Origin: Monarcha castaneiventris obscurior
Lineage: Eukaryota; Chordata; Aves; Passeriformes; Monarchidae
Reading direction: 5' to 3'
DNA: 64,000 nt
Assembly (NCBI GenBank): GCA_026261815.1
Contig: JAMPIT010000230.1
Location: 43,484,501 to 43,548,500 of the forward strand
The notes below the pieces were generated by a model. The model was given only the letters and a program-made list of their open reading frames with translations. It searched no databases and was not told where the DNA came from. Position numbers and translations under genes: made by a program. Position 1 is the stretch's first letter. The number at the start of each line of letters is the position of its first letter. This document shows, piece after piece, positions 23,901-33,720 of the stretch.

Positions 23901-26900
23901 TTGGTGCTGAAATGCAAAATGTGACTTTTTAGACAGTTTCAAAAACTGCTTTGAAAAAAAGGATGGGGTTTTGGTTTTCTCTTACACACAGAGAGTCAAT
24001 ACTAAGCATTTTTAACATCTGTCATGACTCCACATGACATTTGACTATGATTTGATTAAAATAAAATTCTACCTTTTTGTTTGAAGATGTATAGTCTGAC
24101 TTTTCAAACTCAGCAACCTGGTCCAATAATTCTCTTGAAAAAAAAAAAGATGCATTTATTTACCAAAGAAAAATAAAAGGAGGCATTTATTTACTAAGAC
24201 CTATGCTGTGAAACACATTTCACCAAGCTGGTGCTATGCCTTTTACTGCATGTAAAATTCTTGTTAGAATTTTCAGGGTGAAGTCCTACACAAATACCAT
24301 AAATGCAACAGATCATGTCAAGATGGTATGATACATGCATTAGAATAGACTTAGCATCCCTAACTGAAACACAATTCAACCAGACAACAAAAGCTTTTTA
24401 ATTGAGTTCAATCCCCTGCTCTTAACTGATTAATTCAAGAAAGGATACTACCAATAATAAAACATCTTGCTGACAAGTTTGAAATTATTTTGTATCTTGC
24501 CATTTTATAGATGGAAGCATTGAAGCTAACCTATCATTAATACAATAGTAAAAGAATAGGTTTCTATGGTTAGGAAAAGAATGCAAATAGTCAACACTTT
24601 GAAGTTATCTTATTGCTGCAAGTATAGTCCAAGAGATGTTACCGATTCTCCAAGTCAGAGACATCTGTCTGCAACTTGAGGTACCATTTCTCAGCCTGCG
24701 AAAAGAGCTGCCGCAGAAGCAAAACGTTGGTGTAAGTTGTGTTTATGAGCTCTGACTCCACTTCACTGTGCACGACACTCTGCAGGCCATCCAGCATGTC
24801 TATCACCTCATCCACTGTGAAGGTCTCTTCCACAAGTCTAAACAGAGCCGTCAAGATGAGTCAGGTATGATACAGGTTACAATTCTGTGTTTTTATGAGA
24901 TCCTATTAAAAAAGTACCACTCATACAATGCAGCATCTTCTAAAAACATCCACTGTCAGTAGTTATTAGATGACCACAGCACTACTAGTTGGTTATTGTA
25001 TTTGAATTTTCTCTTTAAATCATCAAAATCACAAATACTAATTCAGCTACAGCCTTGCATCCGGTTCAGACATCAGAGGCAAGATATAAGGCAATGTCAT
25101 GCTGTCAATATCTATGTTAATTCCTAAGAATTTGAACAACTTGGGTTTAAAAGCATTTGACTGGTAATTTCTGGAAAATATAAGAACATACAAACCTAAA
25201 TGGAGAAAAGTCGCCCCATAAAGCATTCAAACCCGCCACTGCTGCTAGCATATTTTGCTTTACTCTTGCTCACAACCACCCCACACAATACCTGCTGTCC
25301 TTGAGGTCCTGAAAACAAGAGTCCACTGTTTTGAGACACATGCCACGCTTGAAACGGGCGAAGCGCATGTAGCTGACCACTTCATTCTGGTGGTGCTCAT
25401 TAACACCCAGCTCTGCCTGCGGAGGAGGACACAAGCACCAAGACAAATGTAAGTGAAAAGGACCATAACTACTGTGAATACATGCCTCCTGACTAGTTCC
25501 TGTGATTGCTTTCACAGGGTTAGCATGCTAACTAGCATGGTAAAAAGCAACCATATTTTTGTATGTCTAATCCCCTCTTGTAAGTGGGAGAGAAAGCTCC
25601 AGTACTTGGAAGCAAGGGCTCAAGCAGCCTCAAAAAAGTCACACAAAATCAGAGACAGAGGCAATCCGAGGATCAGAACCAGAAGGACTGTACAGGAGAG
25701 GAAGCTCTTGGATAAATGTGTCTTGGTATTACATTACACATGCATAATGTAGCTGAATGATGTATCTTTAATAGATGTACTAACAAAAAAACCCAGACAG
25801 AAGTATGTTATGTTTGTTAATTTTTATTTAAATTATTGAGACTTCTCATAGAATCATAGAATGTTTGTGTTGGAAGGGACCTTAAAGATTATCTAGTTCC
25901 AACCCCCTGCCATGGGTGGGGACACCTCCCATCAGACCAGGTTGTTCAGAGCCCCATCCAACCTGGCTTTGAACACTGCCAGGGATGGGGCATCCATAAT
26001 TTCCCTAGGCAATGCATTCCAGTGCCTCATCACCCTCACAATAAAGAGCTTTTTCTGTATATCTAAACCTACTCTCTTTCAACTAGTGCCCTTTATTCCT
26101 TGTCCTATCACTGCAGTTCCTGCTAAAGAGCCCCTCTCTGGCTTCCTTGTAGGTCTCCTCCAGATACTGGAAGGTTGCTATGACGTCTCCACACAACCTT
26201 CTCTTCTCCAGGCTAAACCCCAACTTGTCTTTGTAGGGGAGGTGCTCCAGTCCTCTCGTCAGCTTTATGGCCCTCCTGTGGGCTTGCTCCAACACTTCCA
26301 GGTCCTTCTTATGTTGGAAACACCAGAACTGTATGCAGCACTCCAGACGGGATCTCATGAGAGCAGAGGGGGGAATCACTTCCCTCGACCTGCTGGCCAC
26401 GCTGTTTTTGATGAAGAAGGAGATCTTAATCTTAAGTGATAATGTGAATTTGTTTCTCAGCAGCCTATTGCCCAGAAACAAATATTGCCAGGGCAAATGA
26501 CGAAGGAAGTAGTTTTAGATCTGGCTAAGTAGCCCTTTTACGTGTGCCTCTATTTCAAAAGATCTATTGGCATGGGCAATCACATCAGAATAACCACTGC
26601 TCATGCAGGTAGCACGAGTGACAAGGAGGCACAGCAGAGCACGAGTGGGAGTTTATCACCACAGTCCCTGGAGAGCTGATGCAAAGGCAGGTCCATCTCA
26701 TTTACTCCGATGTACTTTGTTAGGATGGCCGATGTTGGGGAGGGACAGCGAACTCAGACAAAACAGTTCATCTGATCACCTTGTCCTTAGTAAACAACCT
26801 GTGCAGGGAAGCTGCAGTGACAATGCAATCCTGGGATACCTGGATGATTAATCAATACTCTGGAAACTAACTGCAGCCGAGGAAGCAGCACCAGCAGTAA

Positions 26901-27365
26901 ATAAAACCAGCTCTCATAGTGTGGCTGCAAGCCCAATGTTGCCCACGAAGTCCCACATATTGCAGATGAGGGATCATATGGAAAGCTAAATTAATGTTCT
27001 CTTTGCTGCTGCTGGAGGGTTTTTTTAGTTGAAAAGCTTCTATTCATTACAGACAGAAAGGCAATTAAACTAGTAAATAAACACATAAGCAGTCGTGATC
27101 TCCGAGTCAGCCACGTTGATACGCAGATAAGCCACCGGGCCACCGGATCCCGCAGAAACCCCAAGCCCCGGGAGTCTCCGCAAGGATGGCAAGGCGCCCA
27201 GGCGGGCAGGTGGCGGCCGCAGCTGCCCCGAGCGGCTCCCGCACGACGACAGGCCGCACCCCTGCCCCGCTCGCGGGGCGCCTCCGTGCCGGGACGGCGG
27301 GATGAAGCAGGGATTCCGGGATGAGGGGGGATGCCGGGCGGCGGCCCCCGCCCGCTACTCACCAT
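17886..27365 (-). CDS. LZTFL1: LZTFL1 leucine zipper transcription factor-like 1 (BBSome regulator), complete
   Basis: Ten coding exons (27365-27363, 25416-25292, 24837-24643, 24133-24073, 23312-23244, 21864-21799, 21664-21587, 19223-19050, 18574-18471, 17904-17886) splice to 297 residues plus stop. Human LZTFL1 has 299 and matches throughout. Conserved pieces include NEHHQNEV near the N-terminus, VVHSEVESELINT (about 64-76), QAEKWYLKLQTD (91-102) and YRNMKEILTKKN near the C-terminus. Residues from about 145 on are a heptad-rich coiled coil (leucine-zipper region). LZTFL1 is a cytoplasmic protein that restrains BBSome entry to cilia and affects Smoothened trafficking; human mutations cause Bardet-Biedl syndrome 17. 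The start sits in GCCGCCATGG, a near-ideal context inside a CpG island. All introns are GT-AG. No frameshift is seen, so it looks functional. Confidence 0.97.
18471..18574 (-). CDS. LZTFL1: LZTFL1 coding exon 9 (residues 258-291, splits codon 292)
   Basis: Acceptor TTATGTAG|GAACTG and donor TTTCCAA|GTAAGT. It encodes ELEKKFQQTAAYRNMKEIL and KKNEQIKDLRRRLS. If the intron were retained the frame would stop at once (AAG TAA); splicing to exon 10 restores the family C-terminus. Confidence 0.96.
19050..19223 (-). CDS. LZTFL1: LZTFL1 coding exon 8 (residues 200-257)
   Basis: Acceptor CTATTGAAG|AATAAT and donor GAAAAG|GTTAGC. It encodes the main coiled-coil stretch (AALKSQFEKTLND, LEEDLVTTKHNLLKVQ). 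It is one residue shorter at its start than human, so the exact acceptor deserves an RNA check. Confidence 0.93.
20214..20245. repeat. Short direct repeat and hairpin in LZTFL1 intron 7
   Basis: TTACTCCCAG occurs at 20214 and again at 20236. Between them, CTCCCAG and CTGGGAG form a perfect 7-bp stem with a 6-base loop. It is probably a small local duplication; no RNA gene family is recognised. Confidence 0.6.
21587..21664 (-). CDS. LZTFL1: LZTFL1 coding exon 7 (residues 174-199)
   Basis: Acceptor TATTGCAG|GCTACA and donor CAGAAG|GTAAAT. It encodes LDEKSKLEKSLRDLQ and continues the coiled coil, with the same 26-codon length as human. Confidence 0.96.
21799..21864 (-). CDS. LZTFL1: LZTFL1 coding exon 6 (residues 152-173)
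   Basis: Acceptor AACCCCAAG|ACAGTT and donor ACACAG|GTAAAT. It encodes LQEENEKLKTRLRTIETQ in the coiled coil. The first four residues (TVAY) differ from human (EILR), but the length is equal. Confidence 0.92.
22000..23243. other. LZTFL1 intron 5, no gene seen
   Basis: AT-rich intron between exons 5 and 6. No exon, recognised repeat or RNA gene is seen. The other long LZTFL1 introns (17905-18470, 19224-21586, 24134-24642, 24838-25291) are similarly plain AT-rich sequence. Confidence 0.5.
23244..23312 (-). CDS. LZTFL1: LZTFL1 coding exon 5 (residues 129-151)
   Basis: Acceptor TTTCTTTAG|TCCACT and donor AACAAG|GTAAGA. It encodes KPKLAPLNEGGSELLNK, ending like the human exon. An alternative AG eight bases inside (CTGCAG|AT) would break the frame, so the outer site was chosen. 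Confidence 0.93.
24073..24133 (-). CDS. LZTFL1: LZTFL1 coding exon 4 (residues 108-128)
   Basis: Acceptor TTTTTTCAAG|AGAATT and donor AAAAAG|GTAGAA. It encodes ELLDQVAEFEKSDYTSSNKK, aligned residue for residue with human. It is only 61 bp, with no long open frame. Confidence 0.95.
24643..24837 (-). CDS. LZTFL1: LZTFL1 coding exon 3 (residues 43-107, splits codon 108)
   Basis: Acceptor CTGTTTAG|ACTTGTG and donor AATCG|GTAACA. It encodes LVEETFTVDEV, VVHSEVESELINT and LLLRQLFSQAEKWYLKLQTD, the best conserved block of the family. Confidence 0.97.
25292..25416 (-). CDS. LZTFL1: LZTFL1 coding exon 2 (residues 2-42, splits codon 43)
   Basis: Acceptor CTCCGCAG|GCAGAG and donor GACAGCAG|GTATTG. It encodes NEHHQNEVVSYMRFARFKRG and LKTVDSCFQDLKDS, nearly identical to human apart from substitutions such as SKRGLR to FKRGMC. 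Confidence 0.96.
25846..26420 (-). mobile_element. CR1 LINE, 5'-truncated, in LZTFL1 intron 1
   Basis: The plus strand starts TCATAGAATCATAGAATG, the complement of the CR1 3' terminus, and reads back through the 3' end into the C-terminal part of CR1 ORF2. The minus-strand frame still shows KNSVASRSREVIPPS, HKKDLEVLEQAHRRA and GLEHLPYKDK, typical of the region after the reverse transcriptase. The frame is interrupted and the rest of ORF2 is missing, so it is a dead copy. Confidence 0.93.
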
Positions 27366-27510
27366 GGCGGCCGCTCCGCCGGCGCTCGGACGGCTGCGGG
27401 CCCCGCGTTGCCATGGAGACCGAAGCCTCGCGAGCGCCCTCGGCGCGCTCCCATTGGCGGCGGCGCGCCCACGTGACCGGCGCGCCGTGGGGGCGGATAA
27501 AGGAGATGCT
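27120..27510. promoter_or_regulatory. CpG-rich promoter region of LZTFL1
   Basis: Dense CpG and high GC, with GGCGGCGGCGCGCCCACGTG and similar motifs, surround the LZTFL1 start codon at 27363-27365. It contrasts with AT-rich flanks. No TATA box is evident, as expected for a housekeeping-type promoter. The transcription start cannot be placed from sequence alone. Confidence 0.75.
27363..27365 (-). CDS. LZTFL1: LZTFL1 coding exon 1 (start codon only)
   Basis: The minus strand reads GCCGCCATG|GTGAGTAGC, so the initiator ATG is the last codon of exon 1 and the next codon (GCA) comes from exon 2. This gives MAELGVNEHH, matching the human N-terminus MAELGLNEHH. The rest of exon 1 is 5' UTR in the CpG island. 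Confidence 0.9.
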
Positions 27511-27721
27511 TCCTTTATTTTACTTTTCCTTTGGATTTCCTACGTGCTCAGGCGCAATTCGGAAAACTCTGCTGTGCAGCAGTGAGCTGCTGAAGCGGTA
27601 GGGGCAGTTAGGCGCGGTGGGCAATATCCCACGTTTATTTACATCACCTAAGATTTTTTTCCAAAGGCTTTTTCACTGAACACGGATTTTTGCAAAGCAT
27701 TAGCATGTCAGCAGGACGATA

Positions 27722-28213
27722 CGGAATCACAAAATGGTTTGGGTTGACAGGGCCCTTAAAGATCATCTAGTTCCACCCTGCTGCCATGGGCAGGGACACC
27801 TCCCACTAGACCAGGTTACTCAAAGCCCCATCCAACCCGGCTTTGAACATTCCCGGGAAGTGGGCATCCACAACTTCTCTGGACAACCTGTTCCAGTGCT
27901 TCATCATCCTCACAGTGAAGAATATTTTCCTAATAACTAATCTAAACCTACTCTCTTTCAGTTTGAACTCCTTCTCCTTTGTCCTGTCACTACAAGCACT
28001 TGTAGGCTCCCTTCAGGTATTGCAAGGCCATAATTAGGGCATCCTAAAGCCTTCTCCAGGCTGAATAATGCCAATTCTCTCAGCCTTTCCCCATTGGAGA
28101 GGTGCTCCATGCCTCTACTCATCTTGGTGGCCCTCCTCTGAACTCACCCCAACAGGTCCATGTCTTTCCTGTGCTGGAGACTGCAGAGCTGGATGCAGTA
28201 ATCCAGGTGGGAT
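27722..28213 (-). mobile_element. CR1 LINE 3' fragment upstream of LZTFL1
   Basis: GGTTTGGGTTGACAGGGCCC, AAAGATCATCTAGTTCCA, GACACCTCCCACTAGACCAG and later CTGGATGCAGTAATCCAGGT match the complement of the CR1 3' end and ORF2 tail. It is more diverged than the copy at 25846 and has lost the clean TCATAGAAT terminus. Confidence 0.9.
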
Positions 28214-31200
28214 AACTGTCACCAGTCTTTCACCTGGGTCAGCCAAAAAGTTTGTGAAATGTGGAAAAATAACCTTCCATCCATCAGCTGAGTGTATGGA
28301 AAAAGTCTAACCAGTTGCAGGTGGCCCAGCTGTATTGCACCCTGATTGCACCTAAGGAAAGGATGAAAGTAATGTTGACAGAGCTTAGGATTTTCCATTG
28401 TAAGTAAAAGGCACACTGAAACTAGGGATTTTGTTCATTAATTGTCCTCAGGGCATGCAGAAGGAGACCAGATCTGTCACAGCAGAGATGCAACATTAGT
28501 GAGCCACAGACAGAGGAGATGCTGATCACTGAATCTGTCCCATCCCAAACAGGAAGAAGGGATGTAATGGCCTCCTCCCGTGACACCAGTGGACACTTCA
28601 AAAGCTGGTATCACCTTCCATATCCAGACAAGCAGTGAAAGCAGAGCACTGGAACGACACAGCTGAATTATTACCAGACCAGGAAGCAGCAAGCTGGGAA
28701 AAAGCCATTTGGAGCACACACAGGCAGGAGGGCTGCTGCACTGGGGCAGCTCTTTCCACCCAGGCACTTTCCGGAGCTGAGCAGCCCCAAGGGAAAACTG
28801 CCCTTCTTCCACAGTTTGAGAGGGAAAAATGGGATCCATGGCAATTTGCATTCCTCAACATTGTGTTTGTCTTACTGACTACAGCTTGCAGTGCATTTTC
28901 ATTAACTACTGGCCCTAAAAGCAGCAGTGACCAATTTAGGATTAATGGGTGATTTTGAGTAAGCAGCTGTATTAGTGGCAAATCTAACCTAATTTCTATT
29001 TACTTCAGACACAATCAGGAACAAGTGACAAAATTCCATCAAAATCATCTGGATCAACTCTTGAGACAGATAAAGCCTGACTCCTTCCAAATCTCTTTCA
29101 GTAAACACAAGTCACAGGTGCAGTCTACATTCAACACAGGAGACTCAAGACATGTTTACAAGAGGCCCTGGCGCACGTTCTCAGGGAAGAGCATCCAGGT
29201 CTGTCCTCAGAACTGAAAACAACATCCATGTGGCAATCAAGGGAGTGCAGAAAGACAGACCACATGCACAAAAGGTTGTTCCTGAACATAAGCAGCTCTA
29301 CAGTAGTTGAAACTGGCCTAAAAGACCTGGCAGGAGCTGTGCTATGCCTTGCTAGCTTGCACCTCTCTGTCCTCTGCTCCACCACACATGCTGGCAGCAT
29401 CACTTCTTCAGGTTCCTTGGCAAGCTGTGCAGAAAAAGGTGCTACCAATACACAGCAAGAAACACGAGTATTGCCATGAGTGATGTTGACTGGCAACTTT
29501 TATGGGGATTTTGTACAGCCCATCTAAGGTATGTGAAAACAGAAAACAGTGCTGGCATTTGGTTGGGCCAAAACACGATCAACCATGGGTTTCTCTCATT
29601 CCTTTCCTTCCACAGTTCCTAGTTATGGAGCTTGGAATGATTGTGCATGAATGGAATTACTGAGTGTTCAGCACCTGGAAGTGCTTACCTTGGCTGCTTC
29701 TGCACACTTGTTAGCGAAGAGACCCCAGTGAAATGAAGCACAAAAGAACAGAAGTGCAGGTATTCAAGTACCAGCCACAAAGAGAGCAATCCCTGAATGG
29801 CCATGGTGTAACAAGAGAGAACAGCACAAAATGCTGAACAGATGAACCTCCCTTTCACTGATACCTTTGGCCCTACACTTCTGCCAATGCAGGGGCCAAG
29901 GGCAAACGAGATGTTGGGAAAAGATGAAGCCGACAGCAGGTGCCAAAAAGCTGTCCCACAGGATCAGACTGAAAAGCATTTTGTTTCCTTTCTGACTGTG
30001 GCAATAACCAGGAGTAAGAAAAGAAACAGAATGAGATACATGTGTATCCTGCACGATTTGAGCCTTCACTACCATTTATCCTCCCCACTGAGTGGACCGG
30101 CAACTTTCTGAGCTGCCAGCCAAACCCGAGCTGCAGTGGCTGATCATCTTTCTGGAATATGTCTGCTTTCAATTTCTCTAGCCCACCTTCAAAGATATTT
30201 GTTGTCTGTCTTGACAACCACTGTGGGAATGTACCATATGCTCATTATTTCTTTTTGTTTGAGCCTTCAATCCGTTCCTGTCAGTGTTGTCTGGCTTTGG
30301 CTGTCTCCTGTACTTAGTGCTATGTCAGCCTTGAAAAGGAGAAAAGGAGATAAGAGACCGTTCATGTCACATCTGCAGTGTGCAGTAGGTTGTGATAAGG
30401 ATTTTTGTCCTTGCTGTTGCCAGCCTCCAGAGCTTCCACAAAGGACACCAGGGCAGAAATGGGGTTCTGAGGAAAACAGCATAGAATTACAAACAAAATT
30501 ACCACCTTTCACGGCTAATATTTGGAGGGGGGAGCATTGGGATCAGAGGCCCCAAAGAGCAGTGTCTACTTCACAAATAATTAACAGCTGCACCTGAGGC
30601 TTCAAGCTTCTCTCTGCTCCCCTCACAACCCACTGGAACAGATCACTGCTTTACTACTCACAATCAATATTTTCTAAGGAAACAATTCTGACCAGTTTTC
30701 TTCTTCAAATGTGTCTCATCCGACCCAAAGAAGCAGGAGTTAGAGGTCTCAGAGTTAGCCAAAGTGAGCAGGGACCCCGGGGCAGTAGAAGTGTCTACAG
30801 TGGTCAGGACAAGAGAGTATTTGTGTGGGGAGAACAGTCAGCATCTGAAAGCAGTATTTCTGTCATCCAGAACCAAGCCTCTTTAAAGCTGCAGGAGAAG
30901 ATACATTGCATTTGTGTCTGCAAACCTCCCTAACAATCCCAGCTTCACTTTTGCTCTTGCATGCTTGACAGTCCTATCAATCTCATGAGAATGACACCAT
31001 CATTCCCACAGGATCAAACAGAGTATTTTCCATAGGGAAGCCTGTTTGGAACACTGCCTCCTACATCACGGTGCCCTAATGCAACTAAATGTACAATTCA
31101 AATTACATTTGGTCCTGTTGACTGCAAAAAAAAATAAGATTATTTTAACTTTCCAGGGGAATTACTGCATTCATTTTGGATAAGAACTTCAAAGAAAACC

Positions 31201-32567
31201 TACTGCAAACACAACATGAGATTGCTATCCAGAAGAAATTAGATACAAACCTCAGATCCATGCCAGGGTATCATTTATGCTTTTTTTCAACAGAAAGCGA
31301 AGGACATTTATTTTTTATTCACGTGCTTGTCTCCACAAATTCAGAGCTTTGTTCTTTAGGAAGCTGGGCTATACCTAACTAATAGAGGGGAGCTATCAGT
31401 TACCATGGGCACTGCTTAGCTCTGGTGTTACTTCCAGACACAAACTACTGTACTGCCCAAGGAAAGGTTATCTATCTCCAGAAGTCTCACTGCACATAAG
31501 CTGAGAACTCTGCATTATCGCTATGATTTGAAGAATGACTAACAATTTACTATTACTATGGTAATGATATCGTAGCTGGTGGTTCTTAAGCAAAGTCTCT
31601 GAGTAACAGAAGAACTGTAGGGCTGAGTTTTCATTGCTATTTGTTAGCTATGCATGGAGAAAGAAAATTCCCTTAGGAAAATTTTGAGACTTTTCAGAGA
31701 GCTGTTTCATAGCAGCTCTCACTTGCCTTTCTTTCTCGTAAACGCACGCAGTGTGAACTGTGAAAACAACATAGATGATGTCAACTAGTTCATTTTCCTA
31801 GACCAGACTGATGCTGTTAGTTCAACATTTTTATTGCTTTAGCAGGAAAGAGAATTTCAAGCAGAAAAAAAAAAATCTAATAATCTATTCAGAGAAGCCA
31901 TAAGCCACCATTATCCAGTCCTATCACTGAGATGCCTCTATAATGCATAATCCATAACAGTAAGAGTGATGCCAGACTGCACTTTCCTGAATGAATTGAG
32001 AATGAACCGCAAGCACTCACATGCATCTTTTGGGGGATATCTCATTACTGCAGGAGATAATGGCCAATATTGCATGCATTTTTCTTTTTAGAAATTACAC
32101 TAAACCGTCAATTACAGGCTAATACTAATAAGAAACCATTCCTTTGCCAGAAGGATTGCTCCTTGGAGCTTATCCTGTGTTCCTTGCAGCATACTTTTTC
32201 TATCACGGCACTTCTGTTGAATCTGAAAAACAATATGTGATTACATGCTGTATTGTTATAATTTGAGCCCCTGGGTACTGTGTTAGTGATGAGATTTTCT
32301 TTAAGCACTATTCTTTTATAGTTGTTTCGAAAAGATTATCTTTCTCCGATTTCCACAGAGAGTCTTAATTATTAAGAGTACAGCCTCTACCAAATGCTGT
32401 TGATTCAAGCAGTCAGAATTGAATCCTAACAAAGGTTAAAGAGGAAGAAAGGTGTGAGTGCAGTAAAATACAGTTTCTAAATTCTTTTTTCTCTCACACT
32501 AAATTTGCCTGTGCTCTTGGACAAGTCTGTGAACTGTCTTCTTTATAGGGTATGCTAAGACATATTT
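28214..32567. other. Intergenic region between LZTFL1 and AVL9
   Basis: About 4.3 kb of mixed-composition sequence with no recognised exon. In particular no seven-helix receptor frame is seen, although human LZTFL1 is followed here by CCR9. Open frames up to 153 codons exist on both strands, but they overlap one another and resemble nothing known. Confidence 0.6.
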
Positions 32568-32940
32568 ATAGAATCATAGAATCATCATCAAGGTTGGAAG
32601 AGACCTTTAAGATCATCCAGTCCGGGTGTCCACCCAGCAGTGCCACTGTAACACCTAAACCACATCACCCAGAGCCAGAGGCCTCGTAAACACCCCAGGG
32701 ATGGTGACTCCACCATCTCCCTGGGCAGCCTATTCCAGTGCCTGACCACCCTAACAGTGACATTTTTTCTAATCTGAATCTCCCGTCTCATCTTAAGGCC
32801 ATTTCCTCTTGTCCCCTCACTGCAGGCCCGGTAGAAGAGACCGGCCCCCACCTGGCCACAGCCTCCTTTCGGGTACTTGTAGGGAGCGATGAGGACCCCC
32901 CGAGCCTCCTCTTCTTGGAGATTCAGCCCTTTGAGAAAAG
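32568..32940 (-). mobile_element. CR1 LINE fragment just upstream of AVL9
   Basis: Begins ATAGAATCATAGAATCATCA on the plus strand, then GGTTGGAAGAGACCTTTAAG and ATCATCCAGTCC. This CR1 subfamily differs from the copy at 25846. The minus strand shows ORF2 C-terminal pieces such as RHWNRLPREMVESPS. It ends roughly 120 bp before the AVL9 CpG island. Confidence 0.92.
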
Positions 32941-33059
32941 AAGCCTTACCTTGATTTTTTCCCTCAGTTTTAACCATCAGCAACCAGCCTGCCTAAACCG
33001 TACTGAAACACCCTCAGGCTTCTCTTTGGGCTGCCATTAACCTGCACGACCCGGACTCA

Positions 33060-33720
33060 CGGACCGCGGAGCTCTTTCCCACCCCAGCTGATGCCGAGCT
33101 CGGCGGCCCGCGCCGGGCGGGGCGGGAGGAGGGCGGTGCTGCCGGGCCGGGCGGTGCGGAAGCGCAGGCTGCCGGGGCTGCGTCCCCGCCGGACCCCGGG
33201 GGGAGGAGCGAGAGCCCGGGCACGGCGGCATCCTCCGGCGCGGCCATCGCCGGGCTGCTCCATGGAGAAGCGGGGCCCGGTGCTGCACATCGTGGTGGTG
33301 GGCTTCCACCACAAGAAGGGCTGCCAGGTGAGGGGGGGGCGCGGGTGTCCCTCCACTCCCGCCTCTCCGCTCCGCTCCTGCGCTTCCTCCCGGCCCTCCC
33401 CCGGTCCCCTCCCCCGCGCCCAGCGGCGCCTGCCCGGCTGCGGGAGCTGCTTCGGGAGGGGCGCGTCCGGCGGGGCCGGGGGCTTCGCTCTAGGCAGGGG
33501 GCGGTGAGGGAGGGGCTGGGAGCCGGCGGGGCCCCGCTTGGCCGCGGCCTCCGCCGGCCGGGGGATGCCTGGCTGGGCCGTGACTCGGCTCGCCCCGGGC
33601 AGCTCGTGGTCATGGAGCTGCCTCCATTCCCGCCCCGCCTCGGCGCTCCCGCCGGCAGCGAGGCGGAGCGAGGGCTGGCGGGGTGGGCTCCCGGGAATGG
33701 GGGGCCGCGGTGTGCGCACG
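33060..33720. promoter_or_regulatory. CpG island promoter of AVL9
   Basis: Very GC- and CpG-rich stretch spanning the AVL9 5' UTR, exon 1 and the start of intron 1, with repeated GGGCGGGG-type Sp1-like motifs (for example near 33117-33125). No TATA box is evident. Start site not determinable from sequence. Confidence 0.8.
33262..33327 (+). CDS. AVL9: AVL9 coding exon 1 (residues 1-22)
   Basis: Starts ATGGAGAAG and ends at donor TGCCAG|GTGAGG. It encodes MEKRGPVLHIVVVGFHHKKG. The frame is open upstream as well because of GC-rich bias, but MEK is the family start. Confidence 0.95.

Noticed and set aside
25260..25515. Open frames reading beyond LZTFL1 exon 2 into the intron
   Set aside because: Splice sites and the human protein place the exon at 25292-25416. 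The extra residues are intron.
28598..30597. Several 100-150 codon open frames between LZTFL1 and AVL9, tested as a CCR9 or other gene
   Set aside because: None shows seven hydrophobic helices or a DRY motif, and they overlap in opposite frames. They look like chance frames.
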